DNA of 64,000 bases, from positions 4,154,001-4,218,000 of the forward strand of contig NZ_CP042431.1 in NCBI RefSeq assembly GCF_007970185.1, written 5' to 3'. The translations under genes and the position numbers were made by a program. Below the pieces are notes generated by a model, which was not told the DNA's origin, did no database searches, and worked only from the letters and a program-made list of their open reading frames with translations. The DNA comes from Pseudobacter ginsenosidimutans. GTDB lineage: Bacteria; Bacteroidota; Bacteroidia; Chitinophagales; Chitinophagaceae. Shown here in pieces: positions 16,560 to 25,516 of the stretch. Within the stretch, counting starts at the first letter, position 1, and the number at the start of each line of letters is the position of its first letter.

Positions 16560-18389
16560 ATGTTCATCAAAAATATATTACTGCTGGCGCTCGCTTCTTC
16601 GATGCTGACCTGCTGTTACAAATACAATCGCCCTTCCGGCGACCGTCCCAAACAGGATGAAAAGAAACTTTACAATGAACAGTTCGACGCCTTTGCGGAT
16701 GAAGGTCAGTACTGGATGCCCAAACTCAAACCAGGAAAGAATTACTGGCTGGTGGTTGATAGCCGGAGCAATGAGAATAACGACGATAATAACAGTCTCC
16801 GCAATCATATACTCGCAGAGAGCATCATCGGCGTTACTGCCCTGGCTGTGAACGAAGGCAGGAGCGAAACGATGGTCTGGACACAGGACCCCAATTCCAA
16901 CTATTCTGAAGTGGTGAAGAAAACAGGTATGAGCCATAACGGTAACCAGAGTACCTGGGAGCTGATAGAACATCACGGCAATGTGAAATCCTATATCGAA
17001 GGTTATATCCTTTGCGATGTGAACAAGGAGGAAAGTGTGAATGCTGCTACCATGGCCGCGCATGTACATCATTCCATTATTGCAGATGTGAAATACGAAG
17101 CGCGCGTGAAAGCGCTGGGTTATACCATGAAGTATGATGCCACCAACAAAACACTGGCCGATGCCTGGGCTGAATTCAAGGACAAGTGCAATAACAATGC
17201 CCTGGTGATGATGCCCGTAATGACCGGGAACCAGCGCGGATACGCCATCGCCAATAAACTGATGATGGTGAACTACAATAAAAAATACAACCAGCCTGCT
17301 TCCGGAAATAATCAGCCATTGATCAGAGATATCCTCGCATGGCTGAAGCCGCTGTCGCCGGTGATCGGATGGGAGCAGGGGCTGGAAGAAAAAACATTCG
17401 TGGACATGGTTTCGCAAAGCGGTAACCTGATGGTGCCCTTCGACTGGGCCTGGAATGCCACGATGATGAGTGCAGGGTATGAGAACAAACAAGCCGGTCT
17501 GGCTAAAGTAACCAATCCGCAATTCATCAAGTACGATGACACCAAACACTATGCTAGTTTCCTGCTCACCGATGGAGATAATGTTATGTGGATGATGAAC
17601 GATTTCAACAATAGTTCATATTATGGTAATCCTGCCGGTGCAGGTATCAATATGTCTTATGGATTGCCGGTGGCCAACCTGGGTATGTTATCGCCTTACC
17701 AGTTGGAGCGATTGATGGGTACGCAGCATCAGAGTGCATCCCTGGTGGAGTACGGCGGTGGAGGTTATTATTATCCCGATAATTTCGGGGAGCTGAAGAA
17801 CAGAACTGAATTACTGGATCTGATCGCTACGAAGATCGGTTCGCATATGCGCCAGCATCGTACAAAAGTGTTGGGACTGATCTGCGGGGATGTGGTGTCC
17901 GCAAAATCAAAAGAAGCCTATCAGGCCTATATCAATAAGAATGATCAGTTGGCCGGTATCGTGGCGGTCCAGTATACGCCCTATGCAGGCGGCAATGGTG
18001 AGATCATGTGGTTCAAGAACAAACAGGGAGTGGATATCCCGGTGATCACGGCAAGGTACAGCATCTGGAATCATGGCGCACAGAACCATGCCAGTGAAGG
18101 AACGCCGGCCTATATCGCTTCGAAGATCAATACACTGGCGGCGGGTAATGAAAAAACACATACGCTTACCATGGTGCATGCCTGGTCTTCTTTTAAGGAT
18201 ATCGGCAATGCCACTGATCCGCTGGCTGAGAACAATGGCGGTGATCAGCGCGGTGTTACCCCCGCCACCTGGTGTGCGAGGAGGCTGAATGAAAATGTAA
18301 GAGTAGTGAATGTGGAAGAGCTGATCTGGCAGGTGAGAATGAAATACAGACCCGAGCAAACAAAGGAATTCCTGAATAAATACTTCTAA
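16560..18389 (+). CDS. GxGYxYP-domain lipoprotein, putative glycoside hydrolase-like
   Basis: A 609-aa lipoprotein; ATG 16560 is preferred to TTG 16536 because it starts the signal peptide, with lipobox MLTCC (Cys18 or Cys19). The namesake motif GGGGYYYP is at residues 399-406, with FLLTDGDNVMWMMNDF about 60 residues before it and RYSIWNHGAQNHASEG near 505, all characteristic of the GxGYxYP family (Pfam GxGYxYP_N and _C), which is annotated as a putative glycoside hydrolase with no proven activity that I know. It is the only enzyme-like gene of PUL A and its terminator follows at 18421. Function of the whole PUL probably depends on it. Confidence 0.88.
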   Translation: MFIKNILLLALASSMLTCCYKYNRPSGDRPKQDEKKLYNEQFDAFADEGQYWMPKLKPGKNYWLVVDSRSNENNDDNNSLRNHILAESIIGVTALAVNEGRSETMVWTQDPNSNYSEVVKKTGMSHNGNQSTWELIEHHGNVKSYIEGYILCDVNKEESVNAATMAAHVHHSIIADVKYEARVKALGYTMKYDATNKTLADAWAEFKDKCNNNALVMMPVMTGNQRGYAIANKLMMVNYNKKYNQPASGNNQPLIRDILAWLKPLSPVIGWEQGLEEKTFVDMVSQSGNLMVPFDWAWNATMMSAGYENKQAGLAKVTNPQFIKYDDTKHYASFLLTDGDNVMWMMNDFNNSSYYGNPAGAGINMSYGLPVANLGMLSPYQLERLMGTQHQSASLVEYGGGGYYYPDNFGELKNRTELLDLIATKIGSHMRQHRTKVLGLICGDVVSAKSKEAYQAYINKNDQLAGIVAVQYTPYAGGNGEIMWFKNKQGVDIPVITARYSIWNHGAQNHASEGTPAYIASKINTLAAGNEKTHTLTMVHAWSSFKDIGNATDPLAENNGGDQRGVTPATWCARRLNENVRVVNVEELIWQVRMKYRPEQTKEFLNKYF

Positions 18390-18420
18390 CCATTTACGTC
18401 CGATAAGGCAGTATTGGCAA

Positions 18421-18450
18421 AGCATCCGGTTTTATCCGGGTGCTTTTTTT
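18421..18450 (+). terminator. Intrinsic terminator of PUL A
   Basis: AGCATCCGG (18421-18429) pairs with CCGGGTGCT (18436-18444; one G-U) around a 6-base loop, then T18444-T18450. Confidence 0.85.
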
Positions 18451-18533
18451 ATTGGTACAGTTTGCCGTAGCAAATGTTTCCTTCCTTTTTGCGATTTTTA
18501 TTCTAGTTTGCCACAAATTAATGTGAGGAAGTT

Positions 18534-19151
18534 TTGTCTGCCAATCAAACACAGAATGAAAGTGAACTGCTGTTACGCATAGCCCGGGGCGAAGAGGAAG
18601 CCATGCGTATGATCTTCGATCTTTATTATTCCAGGCTGCGTTATTATGCCAGCTCCATCATTGAGCACGAAGAAGACGCCAGGGATCTTGCGCAGGATGC
18701 GCTGCTCCAGCTCTGGAATAATCGCTCACAATTCGCAGCGCAAAAGGAAACTAACCTTGCCGCCTGGCTTTTCACTGTTGTCCGCCGCGACTGCCTGGAT
18801 TACTGCAAACATCGAAAAGTGAAAAACAGTAAGGAAGAACAGATCGCTTCGCTGGCGCCGATCACCAGTGAAGGGGCAGACAGTGGCATGGTGCTCACGG
18901 AAGTATTGGTACTCATTTACCAGGAGATAGACCGCCTGCCTCCCGGCCTGGCGGAGATCGTAAGGATGGCCTATATTGAAGAACTGCCTGCGGCCACTAT
19001 CGCAGAAAAACTGAACATCACTCCCAATCATGTGCGCGTACAAAAATCCAGGGCAGTGGAAAAATTACGGAATGCACTGCTGAAGCGGAATCTGGGAGCT
19101 CCGGCATCCATCGCAATAATTATTTCAGAATTTTTCAGGACAAGATTGTAA
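18534..19151 (+). CDS. ECF sigma-70 factor, PUL B
   Basis: A 205-aa extracytoplasmic-function sigma factor. Region 2 contains AMRMIFDLYYSRLRYYASSI and DARDLAQDALLQLWNN, and region 4 contains IDRLPPGLAEIVRMAYIEEL, TIAEKLNITPNHVRVQKSRAVEKLR. The start is a TTG at 18534: an in-frame TAA lies 15 bases upstream, a GAGGAA ribosome site is at 18525-18530, and the first in-frame ATG would delete part of region 2. In Bacteroidota, such a sigma is held by the FecR-type anti-sigma encoded next (19183) and is freed by a signal from the STN-containing SusC. Its expected target is the susC promoter of this PUL. Confidence 0.92.
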   Translation: MSANQTQNESELLLRIARGEEEAMRMIFDLYYSRLRYYASSIIEHEEDARDLAQDALLQLWNNRSQFAAQKETNLAAWLFTVVRRDCLDYCKHRKVKNSKEEQIASLAPITSEGADSGMVLTEVLVLIYQEIDRLPPGLAEIVRMAYIEELPAATIAEKLNITPNHVRVQKSRAVEKLRNALLKRNLGAPASIAIIISEFFRTRL

Positions 19152-19182
19152 TGAATCGGCGTTTCAGTCGCTTTACTTCTAT

Positions 19183-20379
19183 ATGCCTACCCATCATCAA
19201 CAAATAGCTGCCCTCTTGTACAGGTATTGTTCAGGCGAACCGCTTGCTGATGAAGAGCAGTCGGCGCTTGACAATTGGTTGCTCGCTTCGCCTGCAAACA
19301 GGGAAGTGATGGAGAAACTGCAGCGGGAAGACTGGTTGCAGCAATCGATGCAGCAATGGGCAAAAATGGAAAAGGAGCAAGAGACCGACTGGCAATCATT
19401 TGCCGGAAGGATCGGGTTTGCAGAACCATTGGAAACACCAGGGATCAGAAAGATGCAATGGACCTGGTTGAAATACGCTGCTGCTGTGCTTTTGCTGCTG
19501 GCAGTGGGAGCCTGGCTCTGGCTGTCGCAATCAGAAAAGAGAAGTTCAGTAACTACTGCTCCTGTAGCAGTGGCCGATATCAAGCCCGGCAAAGATGGTG
19601 CGTTGCTTACGCTGGCCGATGGCAGTCAGATCCGGCTGGACAGTATTGGCAACGGCTGGCAAATTCAGGAAAACGGAACAACGCTGAAAATGGAAAACGG
19701 GAAACTGGCTTACAGGTCCGGGAACGGATCGGAGCTTGCCTACAATACCATCTCCACACCCAATGGCAGGCAGTTCCATGTACAGTTGCCTGATGGTTCC
19801 CATGTATGGCTGAATGCAGCATCTTCATTGACCTATCCAACCAGCTTCAATGGAAACAAGCGCCAGGTGCAGATCACAGGCGAAGTGTATTTTGATGTGG
19901 CGCCCAATCCAAAGCAGCCTTTCATGGTACAGGTAGATGCAAGCACATCCGTGGAAGTATTGGGAACAGTTTTCAATGTGAATGCTTATGCCAATGAAAC
20001 TGTGATGAGAACAACCCTGGTGGAAGGCAGCATTCGCATCAAAGCAGGGCAGGAGCAGGTTCTGTTGCAACCCGGACAGCAGGCGCTTTACCAGCAGGGA
20101 AAGTCTACAGGCATCCGCATTGTTGAAGCAGACACTGAACAGGAACTGGCATGGAAAAACGGATTTTTCAATTTCAATAACGAAGATATTCCGGCTTTTC
20201 TCCGTCAGCTGGAAAGATGGTACGATATCCATGTGATCATAGACGGAACGATACCTTCCATGAAATTCAAAGGAGGGCTCGACAGGAATACAAGCCTGTC
20301 TGAGATCCTGAAAGTCTTATCCAAACTGAATATTCCTTACAGGCTCGAAGGGAAGACCCTGAGCGTGGGGAACAAATAA
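19183..20379 (+). CDS. FecR-family anti-sigma factor, PUL B
   Basis: A 398-aa single-pass inner-membrane protein. The cytoplasmic N-terminus (about residues 1-85) would bind the sigma factor. One TM helix (WLKYAAAVLLLLAVGAWLWL) lies near 88-108. The periplasmic FecR domain is at about 188-290 (TPNGRQFHVQLPDGSHVWLNA, EVYFDVAPNPKQPF, VEVLGTVFNVNAY) and the C-terminal DUF4974 domain at about 320-395, which contacts the STN domain of SusC. It is 31 bases downstream of the sigma gene. A predicted antisense RNA terminator lies in the 129-base gap to susC. Confidence 0.93.
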   Translation: MPTHHQQIAALLYRYCSGEPLADEEQSALDNWLLASPANREVMEKLQREDWLQQSMQQWAKMEKEQETDWQSFAGRIGFAEPLETPGIRKMQWTWLKYAAAVLLLLAVGAWLWLSQSEKRSSVTTAPVAVADIKPGKDGALLTLADGSQIRLDSIGNGWQIQENGTTLKMENGKLAYRSGNGSELAYNTISTPNGRQFHVQLPDGSHVWLNAASSLTYPTSFNGNKRQVQITGEVYFDVAPNPKQPFMVQVDASTSVEVLGTVFNVNAYANETVMRTTLVEGSIRIKAGQEQVLLQPGQQALYQQGKSTGIRIVEADTEQELAWKNGFFNFNNEDIPAFLRQLERWYDIHVIIDGTIPSMKFKGGLDRNTSLSEILKVLSKLNIPYRLEGKTLSVGNK

Positions 20380-20402
20380 GCAAGTATTCTAAAGAGTAGC
20401 TG

Positions 20403-20495
20403 AAAACAAAACCGGAAGTGCTGGTAACACTCCCGGAAACATTCGGGTATTCGAATAACCATAGTCTGACAGGACTGATTGATTCTTTCACCCAA
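20403..20495 (-). ncRNA. Predicted cis-antisense sRNA opposite the susC leader, PUL B
   Basis: The minus strand has a textbook terminator here. CCGGGAGTG (20436-20428) pairs with CACTTCCGG (20420-20412) through a 7-base loop, followed by TTTTGTTTTC down to 20402. One pair is G-U only when read on the minus strand (it is A-C on the plus strand), and the U-tract is also only on the minus strand. A near-consensus -7 box TACTTTTA (20509-20502) overlaps the susC start codon and would start RNA near 20495, giving about 93 nt. No -33 box is seen. PULs C and D have the same arrangement. Confidence 0.45.
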
Positions 20496-20508
20496 ACGCT
20501 GTAAAAGT

Positions 20509-23500
20509 ATGCAAAAAACTGCTATGGGGAACCGTACTGCCCGTGGGGGTATACGACCCATAACCAAAATTTTGTTAGTAATGAAACTGACAATGATTCT
20601 GCTGACTGCCGCCTTCCTGACCGTAAGTGCAAAAGGCATTTCGCAAAAGATCAACTACCGGGCAGACAATGCCCCGCTGGAAAAAGTACTGGATGTGGTA
20701 AAGAAACAGACCGGCTACATTTTCCTGTACGATGAAAATCTGCTGAAACAGGTAAAACCTGTTTCCGTAACGGCTACCAATATGCCGCTCGACCAATTCC
20801 TGAAAGAAGTGCTTACAGGAAGAGGGATCGAGTTCACCTATTTCAACAAATCCATTCTCCTGACTGCGCAGCCTGCAGCTGATCCGGTTCCCGTAACCAG
20901 GCCATTGCTTCAATTCCCTGTAACTGGCGTGATCACCGATTGTGGAGGAGCCGGATTACCAGGCGCCACTATCCTGGTGAAGGGCAGCAACAGGTCGGCT
21001 GTAACCGGCCCCGATGGCCGATTTACGCTCAATGCAAATGTGAATGATGTGCTGCGCATCAGTTATGTTGGATATGAAAGCAAAGAGTGCAAGATCGTTT
21101 CCGCTACCAGGGCATTGGTGCAATCATTATCTGGAAATGGAAAAAAGAACACAGTTTCTGAAATGGAAATTGCCAGCGGAGTCCATATTTGCTTGTCGCC
21201 CGCGGCTGAAGCTATGCAGGAAGTATCTGTGGTAAGTACAGGCTACCAGATCTTGCCGAAAGAAAGATCCTCCGGATCATTCGGACAATTGAGCGGTGCA
21301 GAAATTCGCAAGAAAGCTACACCCAATATTGTGGACCGGCTGGAAGGTACTATCAGCGGGGTTTTGGTGAACATCACACAGGCAGATGCAGGACTCATCA
21401 ATTCCAATAGTCGTAGCAGCATCCGTGTGCGTGGTCGCAATACCATCAATGCCAACCAGGATCCGCTGGTGGTGGTAGATGGTTTTCCTACCGAGCTCGA
21501 CCTCCGCTTCATCAATCCCGATGATATCGAAAATATTACTGTTCTCAAAGATGCCGCCGCCGCTTCCATTTGGGGAGCAAGATCTGCCAATGGCGTGATC
21601 GTGATCGAAACCAGAAAAGGAAATTTCAACAAAGGATGGAACTTCAATTATTCCAGCACACTTAGCTGGACGGGCAAGCCCAGGCTCTCTTACCAGCCAA
21701 CACTCAATTCGGCGCAACAGATAGATCTCGAAGAGGAAATGGTGAGCAAGAATGTGCTGGCCGATCCTTTCGCTCAAACCAATCCGCCTCCCACAACACT
21801 CGCAGCTGATATTCTCTTCAGGCATAAACATGGTATGATCAGTACCGAACAAAAAGATGCCATGCTGGATGAATTACGTGGCCGCGATTTCAGGGACCAG
21901 TACGAGAAATACCTGTTACAGCAACCTTTCAACCAGGTGCACAGTATTTCACTTTCCGGCGGAGAACGTTTTTCCAAAACCTATCTCTCCGCTTCCTATG
22001 CCAATGAAAAACCAAATGCTGTGGGAGATAAAGCGCAGCGCATCACAGTGGATGCCACGCATACCCTCAACTTCCTGGAGAAATTCACCTTCTCCGGCAA
22101 CTTCAATGTGGCGATGGTGAAGGAAAACAGGAATGGTTTCGGTATCAGTGCACTCGCGCCCGGCATCAATACTTTCATGCCCTATGATCAGATTGTGGAT
22201 GCCGATGGCAACCGCGTGCAGCAATACAGGAATTATTATCGAACCAAGATCGATGACCTGGTCTCGAAAGGCTACCTGCCATGGACCTTCAACTACCTGG
22301 ATGAGCTGGATAATCGCGACATTACCAACCGCGACAATACCTATCGTCTAAACTTCGGTCTTGATTACAAAGTGATCAAAGGATTGACCATTGGCGTAAA
22401 ATACATGCTGGAGAAGAGCTATCTCAAAACCCGCAACTATGCTAACCCCAATACCTATGCGGCGCGTAACCTGGTGAACACTGCTACTTCCATCAATCCT
22501 GCTACACAGGCCCTTGTATACGGATATCAGAAAGGTGGGATCCTCACGGAAAGCACCACTGAAATGAATCATTACAATCTCCGTGGATTGATCAACTATT
22601 CCAGGGATTTTGGCGCTGATCATCATATCGATGCCGTGGCAGGTGCAGAAATGCGTGAATTCTATCGCATGGCTTCCGGCAATACTAGATATGGTTATAA
22701 CGACAGGGATCTGACCTCACAGCCCGTTGCATATGGCACCAGGTATACCGCTGCCGTTACCAATTCACAGATCTTGCTCACTGATCCTGCCTTTAATACC
22801 GAAGATAAAGACAGGTATCTTTCTTACTATGCCAACGCTGCTTATACTTTCAGGAACCGCTATACCATCACAGGAAGTGCGCGTATGGATGACAGTAACC
22901 TCTTTGGTGCAGACAGCAAGTACAGGGCAACTCCGCTCTGGTCTGCCGGCGCTGCCTGGAAGATCAACCGCGAAACCTGGTTCAATCAGTCCTGGGTGGA
23001 TATGCTCAATCTTCGTCTGACCTATGGCGTTAATGGAAATGTGGACAAAACCACCAGCCCATTCCTGATTGCCACCATCAGCGGCAATGATATTAATCTC
23101 GGTCAGGCCTATGCGAACATTTCCAATCCCTCCAATCCTTACCTGCGCTGGGAGAAAACCACCACGCTGAACCTGGGTATGGATTTCGCTGTTCTTAACA
23201 ACAGGATCTCCGGATCAGTGGAATACTACAATAAGAAGAATACTGACCTGCTGGGGCCTGCCGCTGTGAACCCAACAGTAGGTTTCACACGCGTAACGGT
23301 GAATACCGCCGATATGAAAGGAAAGGGATTTGAAGTGACCCTGAACGGAAAGATCATCGATAAAAAAGATTTCGGATGGGAATCCCGCATCACCTTTGCC
23401 TGGAATACCAATGAAGTGGTGAAGACCGATCTCCAGCTGAACACCGCCACTTATTATCTTAACCAGGCAAATCCAGTTGTAGGTGATCCGCTCGACAGGT

Positions 23501-24126
23501 TGTACAGCTATCGCTGGGCTTCGCTGGATACAAAAGGACAACCCCTGGTATATGATGAGACCGGAAAAGAAATGGACGTTACCAAAACCATTTCCAGTAA
23601 TAACGCACTCCTATACAGTGGTCGTACTGTTCCACCATATTTCGGTGGATGGAACAATACATTCACCTGGAAAGGATTTGAATTGTCTGCACTCTTCACC
23701 TATAAGCTCGGGCATGTGTACCGATATCCTTCCGGCGGCAATTATTCCAGCTACATCACACAGAAAAGACTGAACAGCGATGTGGCCAACCGGTGGCGCA
23801 AGGCGGGCGATGAAGCGATCACCAATGTGCCGGGTTTACCATCGCAGGGACAGCCTTCCAATTATTCGCGTTATGAACAGGCGGATCTCCTGATCAGGAA
23901 TGCAGATCATGTTCGCCTTCGTGAACTGATGCTGATCTATTCCTTCCCCGCAAAAATGCTGGGCAAAAGTTTCCTGAAAGGATTGCAGGTGAGCCTGCAG
24001 GGCCGTAACCTCTGGATCTGGACAAGTGGCAACCAGGGTATCGATCCGGATTTCATTCCTTATGAAGGGCAGCTGAACCTGCCTCCGGCTGCTTCCGTGA
24101 TCGGCGCCGTTCGTATTAACTTCTAA
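20509..24126 (+). CDS. SusC-family TonB-dependent transporter with STN domain, PUL B
   Basis: A 1205-aa outer-membrane importer. ATG 20509 follows the A-rich tract AAAAGT that also precedes the PUL C susC start; the TTG at 20479 is less likely. The signal peptide core is MKLTMILLTAAFLTVSA. Then come the STN (secretin/TonB N-terminal) domain at about residues 45-125 (APLEKVLDVVKKQTGYIFLY, MPLDQFLKEVL), a CarboxypepD_reg-like domain at about 140-200, the plug (SIRVRGRNTINANQDPLVVVDG; DDIENITVLKDAAAASIWGAR) and the barrel ending in VRINF. The STN domain signals to FecR (19183). The SusC box is VSVVSTGYQILPKERSSGSFG, a variant found in peptide/protein-type as well as glycan systems. Substrate unknown. 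Confidence 0.93.
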   Translation: MQKTAMGNRTARGGIRPITKILLVMKLTMILLTAAFLTVSAKGISQKINYRADNAPLEKVLDVVKKQTGYIFLYDENLLKQVKPVSVTATNMPLDQFLKEVLTGRGIEFTYFNKSILLTAQPAADPVPVTRPLLQFPVTGVITDCGGAGLPGATILVKGSNRSAVTGPDGRFTLNANVNDVLRISYVGYESKECKIVSATRALVQSLSGNGKKNTVSEMEIASGVHICLSPAAEAMQEVSVVSTGYQILPKERSSGSFGQLSGAEIRKKATPNIVDRLEGTISGVLVNITQADAGLINSNSRSSIRVRGRNTINANQDPLVVVDGFPTELDLRFINPDDIENITVLKDAAAASIWGARSANGVIVIETRKGNFNKGWNFNYSSTLSWTGKPRLSYQPTLNSAQQIDLEEEMVSKNVLADPFAQTNPPPTTLAADILFRHKHGMISTEQKDAMLDELRGRDFRDQYEKYLLQQPFNQVHSISLSGGERFSKTYLSASYANEKPNAVGDKAQRITVDATHTLNFLEKFTFSGNFNVAMVKENRNGFGISALAPGINTFMPYDQIVDADGNRVQQYRNYYRTKIDDLVSKGYLPWTFNYLDELDNRDITNRDNTYRLNFGLDYKVIKGLTIGVKYMLEKSYLKTRNYANPNTYAARNLVNTATSINPATQALVYGYQKGGILTESTTEMNHYNLRGLINYSRDFGADHHIDAVAGAEMREFYRMASGNTRYGYNDRDLTSQPVAYGTRYTAAVTNSQILLTDPAFNTEDKDRYLSYYANAAYTFRNRYTITGSARMDDSNLFGADSKYRATPLWSAGAAWKINRETWFNQSWVDMLNLRLTYGVNGNVDKTTSPFLIATISGNDINLGQAYANISNPSNPYLRWEKTTTLNLGMDFAVLNNRISGSVEYYNKKNTDLLGPAAVNPTVGFTRVTVNTADMKGKGFEVTLNGKIIDKKDFGWESRITFAWNTNEVVKTDLQLNTATYYLNQANPVVGDPLDRLYSYRWASLDTKGQPLVYDETGKEMDVTKTISSNNALLYSGRTVPPYFGGWNNTFTWKGFELSALFTYKLGHVYRYPSGGNYSSYITQKRLNSDVANRWRKAGDEAITNVPGLPSQGQPSNYSRYEQADLLIRNADHVRLRELMLIYSFPAKMLGKSFLKGLQVSLQGRNLWIWTSGNQGIDPDFIPYEGQLNLPPAASVIGAVRINF

Positions 24127-24136
24127 ATTCAACCTG

Positions 24137-25492
24137 ATGAGAATCGCAATCATAATCAGTATAAGTTTCATGGCGGCGCTGGCGTCCTGCAAGAAATATG
24201 TTGACATTGTGCCGAAGGGAAAGATCATCCCGAAGGAAACAAGGGACTACCGCCTGCTGCTCAACAACACCAATAAACTGCTGCCCGGATACGGCACTCA
24301 GGAACTGATGACAGATAACCTCGACTACAGTTCCGATCCCGCCCTGGAGAACGGGCTGGGACTCACTTCGGTTAACCTCTTCACTTTTCAGAACGATATC
24401 TACCTGCAAAATGCAGATGATGCTGAGTGGAATAATATGTACGCGCAGATCTATGTTGCCAATGTGGTGATCAATGAAGTGATGAAGTCAACTGGCGGTA
24501 CTGAACGCGAAAAAGAATTGTTACTGGGAGAAGCATTGACGCTCCGCGCACATAACTACTGGGCGCTGGTTAATATCTATGCGAAAGCATATGACGCAGC
24601 TACTGCAGCAGCGGATCATGGCGTGCCTTTGGTGCTGCAAGCTGATCTGCAGGCTGACCTCATGAGAAAACCTGTCAGTGAAGTATATACGCAAATCATC
24701 AAAGACCTGGAACAGGCGGCTTCTTTATTGCCCGCTACTACGGCCAATAATTATATCCCTTCCAAAGCCTCGGCCTTTGCCATGCTTTGCAGAACCAGGC
24801 TGATGATGCGTGATTATGCGAATGCAGAGAAGATGGCCGACAGCACTTTGAAATACAGGAGCACTGTTCTCGACCTCAACACCGTTGTTGCGAATCCGCG
24901 CTCATTGCCTTTGTACATCAGTCACCCCGAAGTGATCTACCAGCGGCATGCCGGTAATCCCTATGCGACGATGTTCATCAGTCCGGATCTGCTGAACCTG
25001 CTGGGCACTCAGGACCTGCGCCGCGTATTGTTCACGGCAGATGGAAAAACAACGCTCAACCTGGTAGGCGTAACATTTTATGGTGAGTTCATCGATTTTC
25101 GCACCAGGAATACCGGGCCTACTGTTCCCGAAATGATGCTGGTGAAAGCCGAATGCCTGGCCAGGTCAGGGGACAAAGATGGCGCCATTGGCCTGTTGAA
25201 CCAGCTCAGGCAAAAAAGATTCAAGCCCCTGGAGTATGCAGATCTTTCCGCTGCCACACCGGCTGAAGCATTGAATACAGTGCTGGATGAAAGAAGGAGA
25301 GAACTGTTCTGTACTGCTGCCAGGTTCTTTGATCTGAAAAGAATTAACAAAGAAGCTGCACTTGCAAAAACAATTATACATACTTTCAAGTCGGCTACCT
25401 ATACCCTGGCTCCTGATAGTAAACTCTATGCATATCCGATCCCTCCAAGAGTACTGGAGATCAGTCCCGGTATAGTACCCAATGAAAGATGA
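24137..25492 (+). CDS. SusD/RagB-family lipoprotein, PUL B
   Basis: A 451-aa lipoprotein starting 10 bases after susC. Its lipobox is ALASC (Cys18) followed by KKYVDIVPKGKIIP, a standard SusD beginning. Helical segments such as LLGEALTLRAHNYWALVNIYAKAYD and the C-terminal LNTVLDERRRELFCTAARFFDLKRIN identify RagB/SusD. It is shorter than most SusD proteins (about 500-550 aa) and close in sequence layout to the variant that travels with thioredoxin-fold partners in Chitinophagaceae. Its role is to capture substrate over the SusC channel. Confidence 0.92.
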   Translation: MRIAIIISISFMAALASCKKYVDIVPKGKIIPKETRDYRLLLNNTNKLLPGYGTQELMTDNLDYSSDPALENGLGLTSVNLFTFQNDIYLQNADDAEWNNMYAQIYVANVVINEVMKSTGGTEREKELLLGEALTLRAHNYWALVNIYAKAYDAATAAADHGVPLVLQADLQADLMRKPVSEVYTQIIKDLEQAASLLPATTANNYIPSKASAFAMLCRTRLMMRDYANAEKMADSTLKYRSTVLDLNTVVANPRSLPLYISHPEVIYQRHAGNPYATMFISPDLLNLLGTQDLRRVLFTADGKTTLNLVGVTFYGEFIDFRTRNTGPTVPEMMLVKAECLARSGDKDGAIGLLNQLRQKRFKPLEYADLSAATPAEALNTVLDERRRELFCTAARFFDLKRINKEAALAKTIIHTFKSATYTLAPDSKLYAYPIPPRVLEISPGIVPNER

Positions 25493-25516
25493 ACACTCAT
25501 CCTGAAAAAAGATATC

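Noticed and set aside
16578-17549. A 323-codon minus-strand frame opposite the GxGYxYP gene
   Set aside because: It is His/Ile/Val-rich shadow coding of a well-recognised lipoprotein gene.
18511-18530. TAGTTTG before the PUL B sigma gene as a -7 box
   Set aside because: It has only one base between TA and TTTG and no matching -33 element.
20380-20508. The fecR-susC hairpins as sense-strand attenuators
   Set aside because: In all three PULs the U-tract is on the antisense side only, and in PUL B the stem is better paired on the antisense strand.
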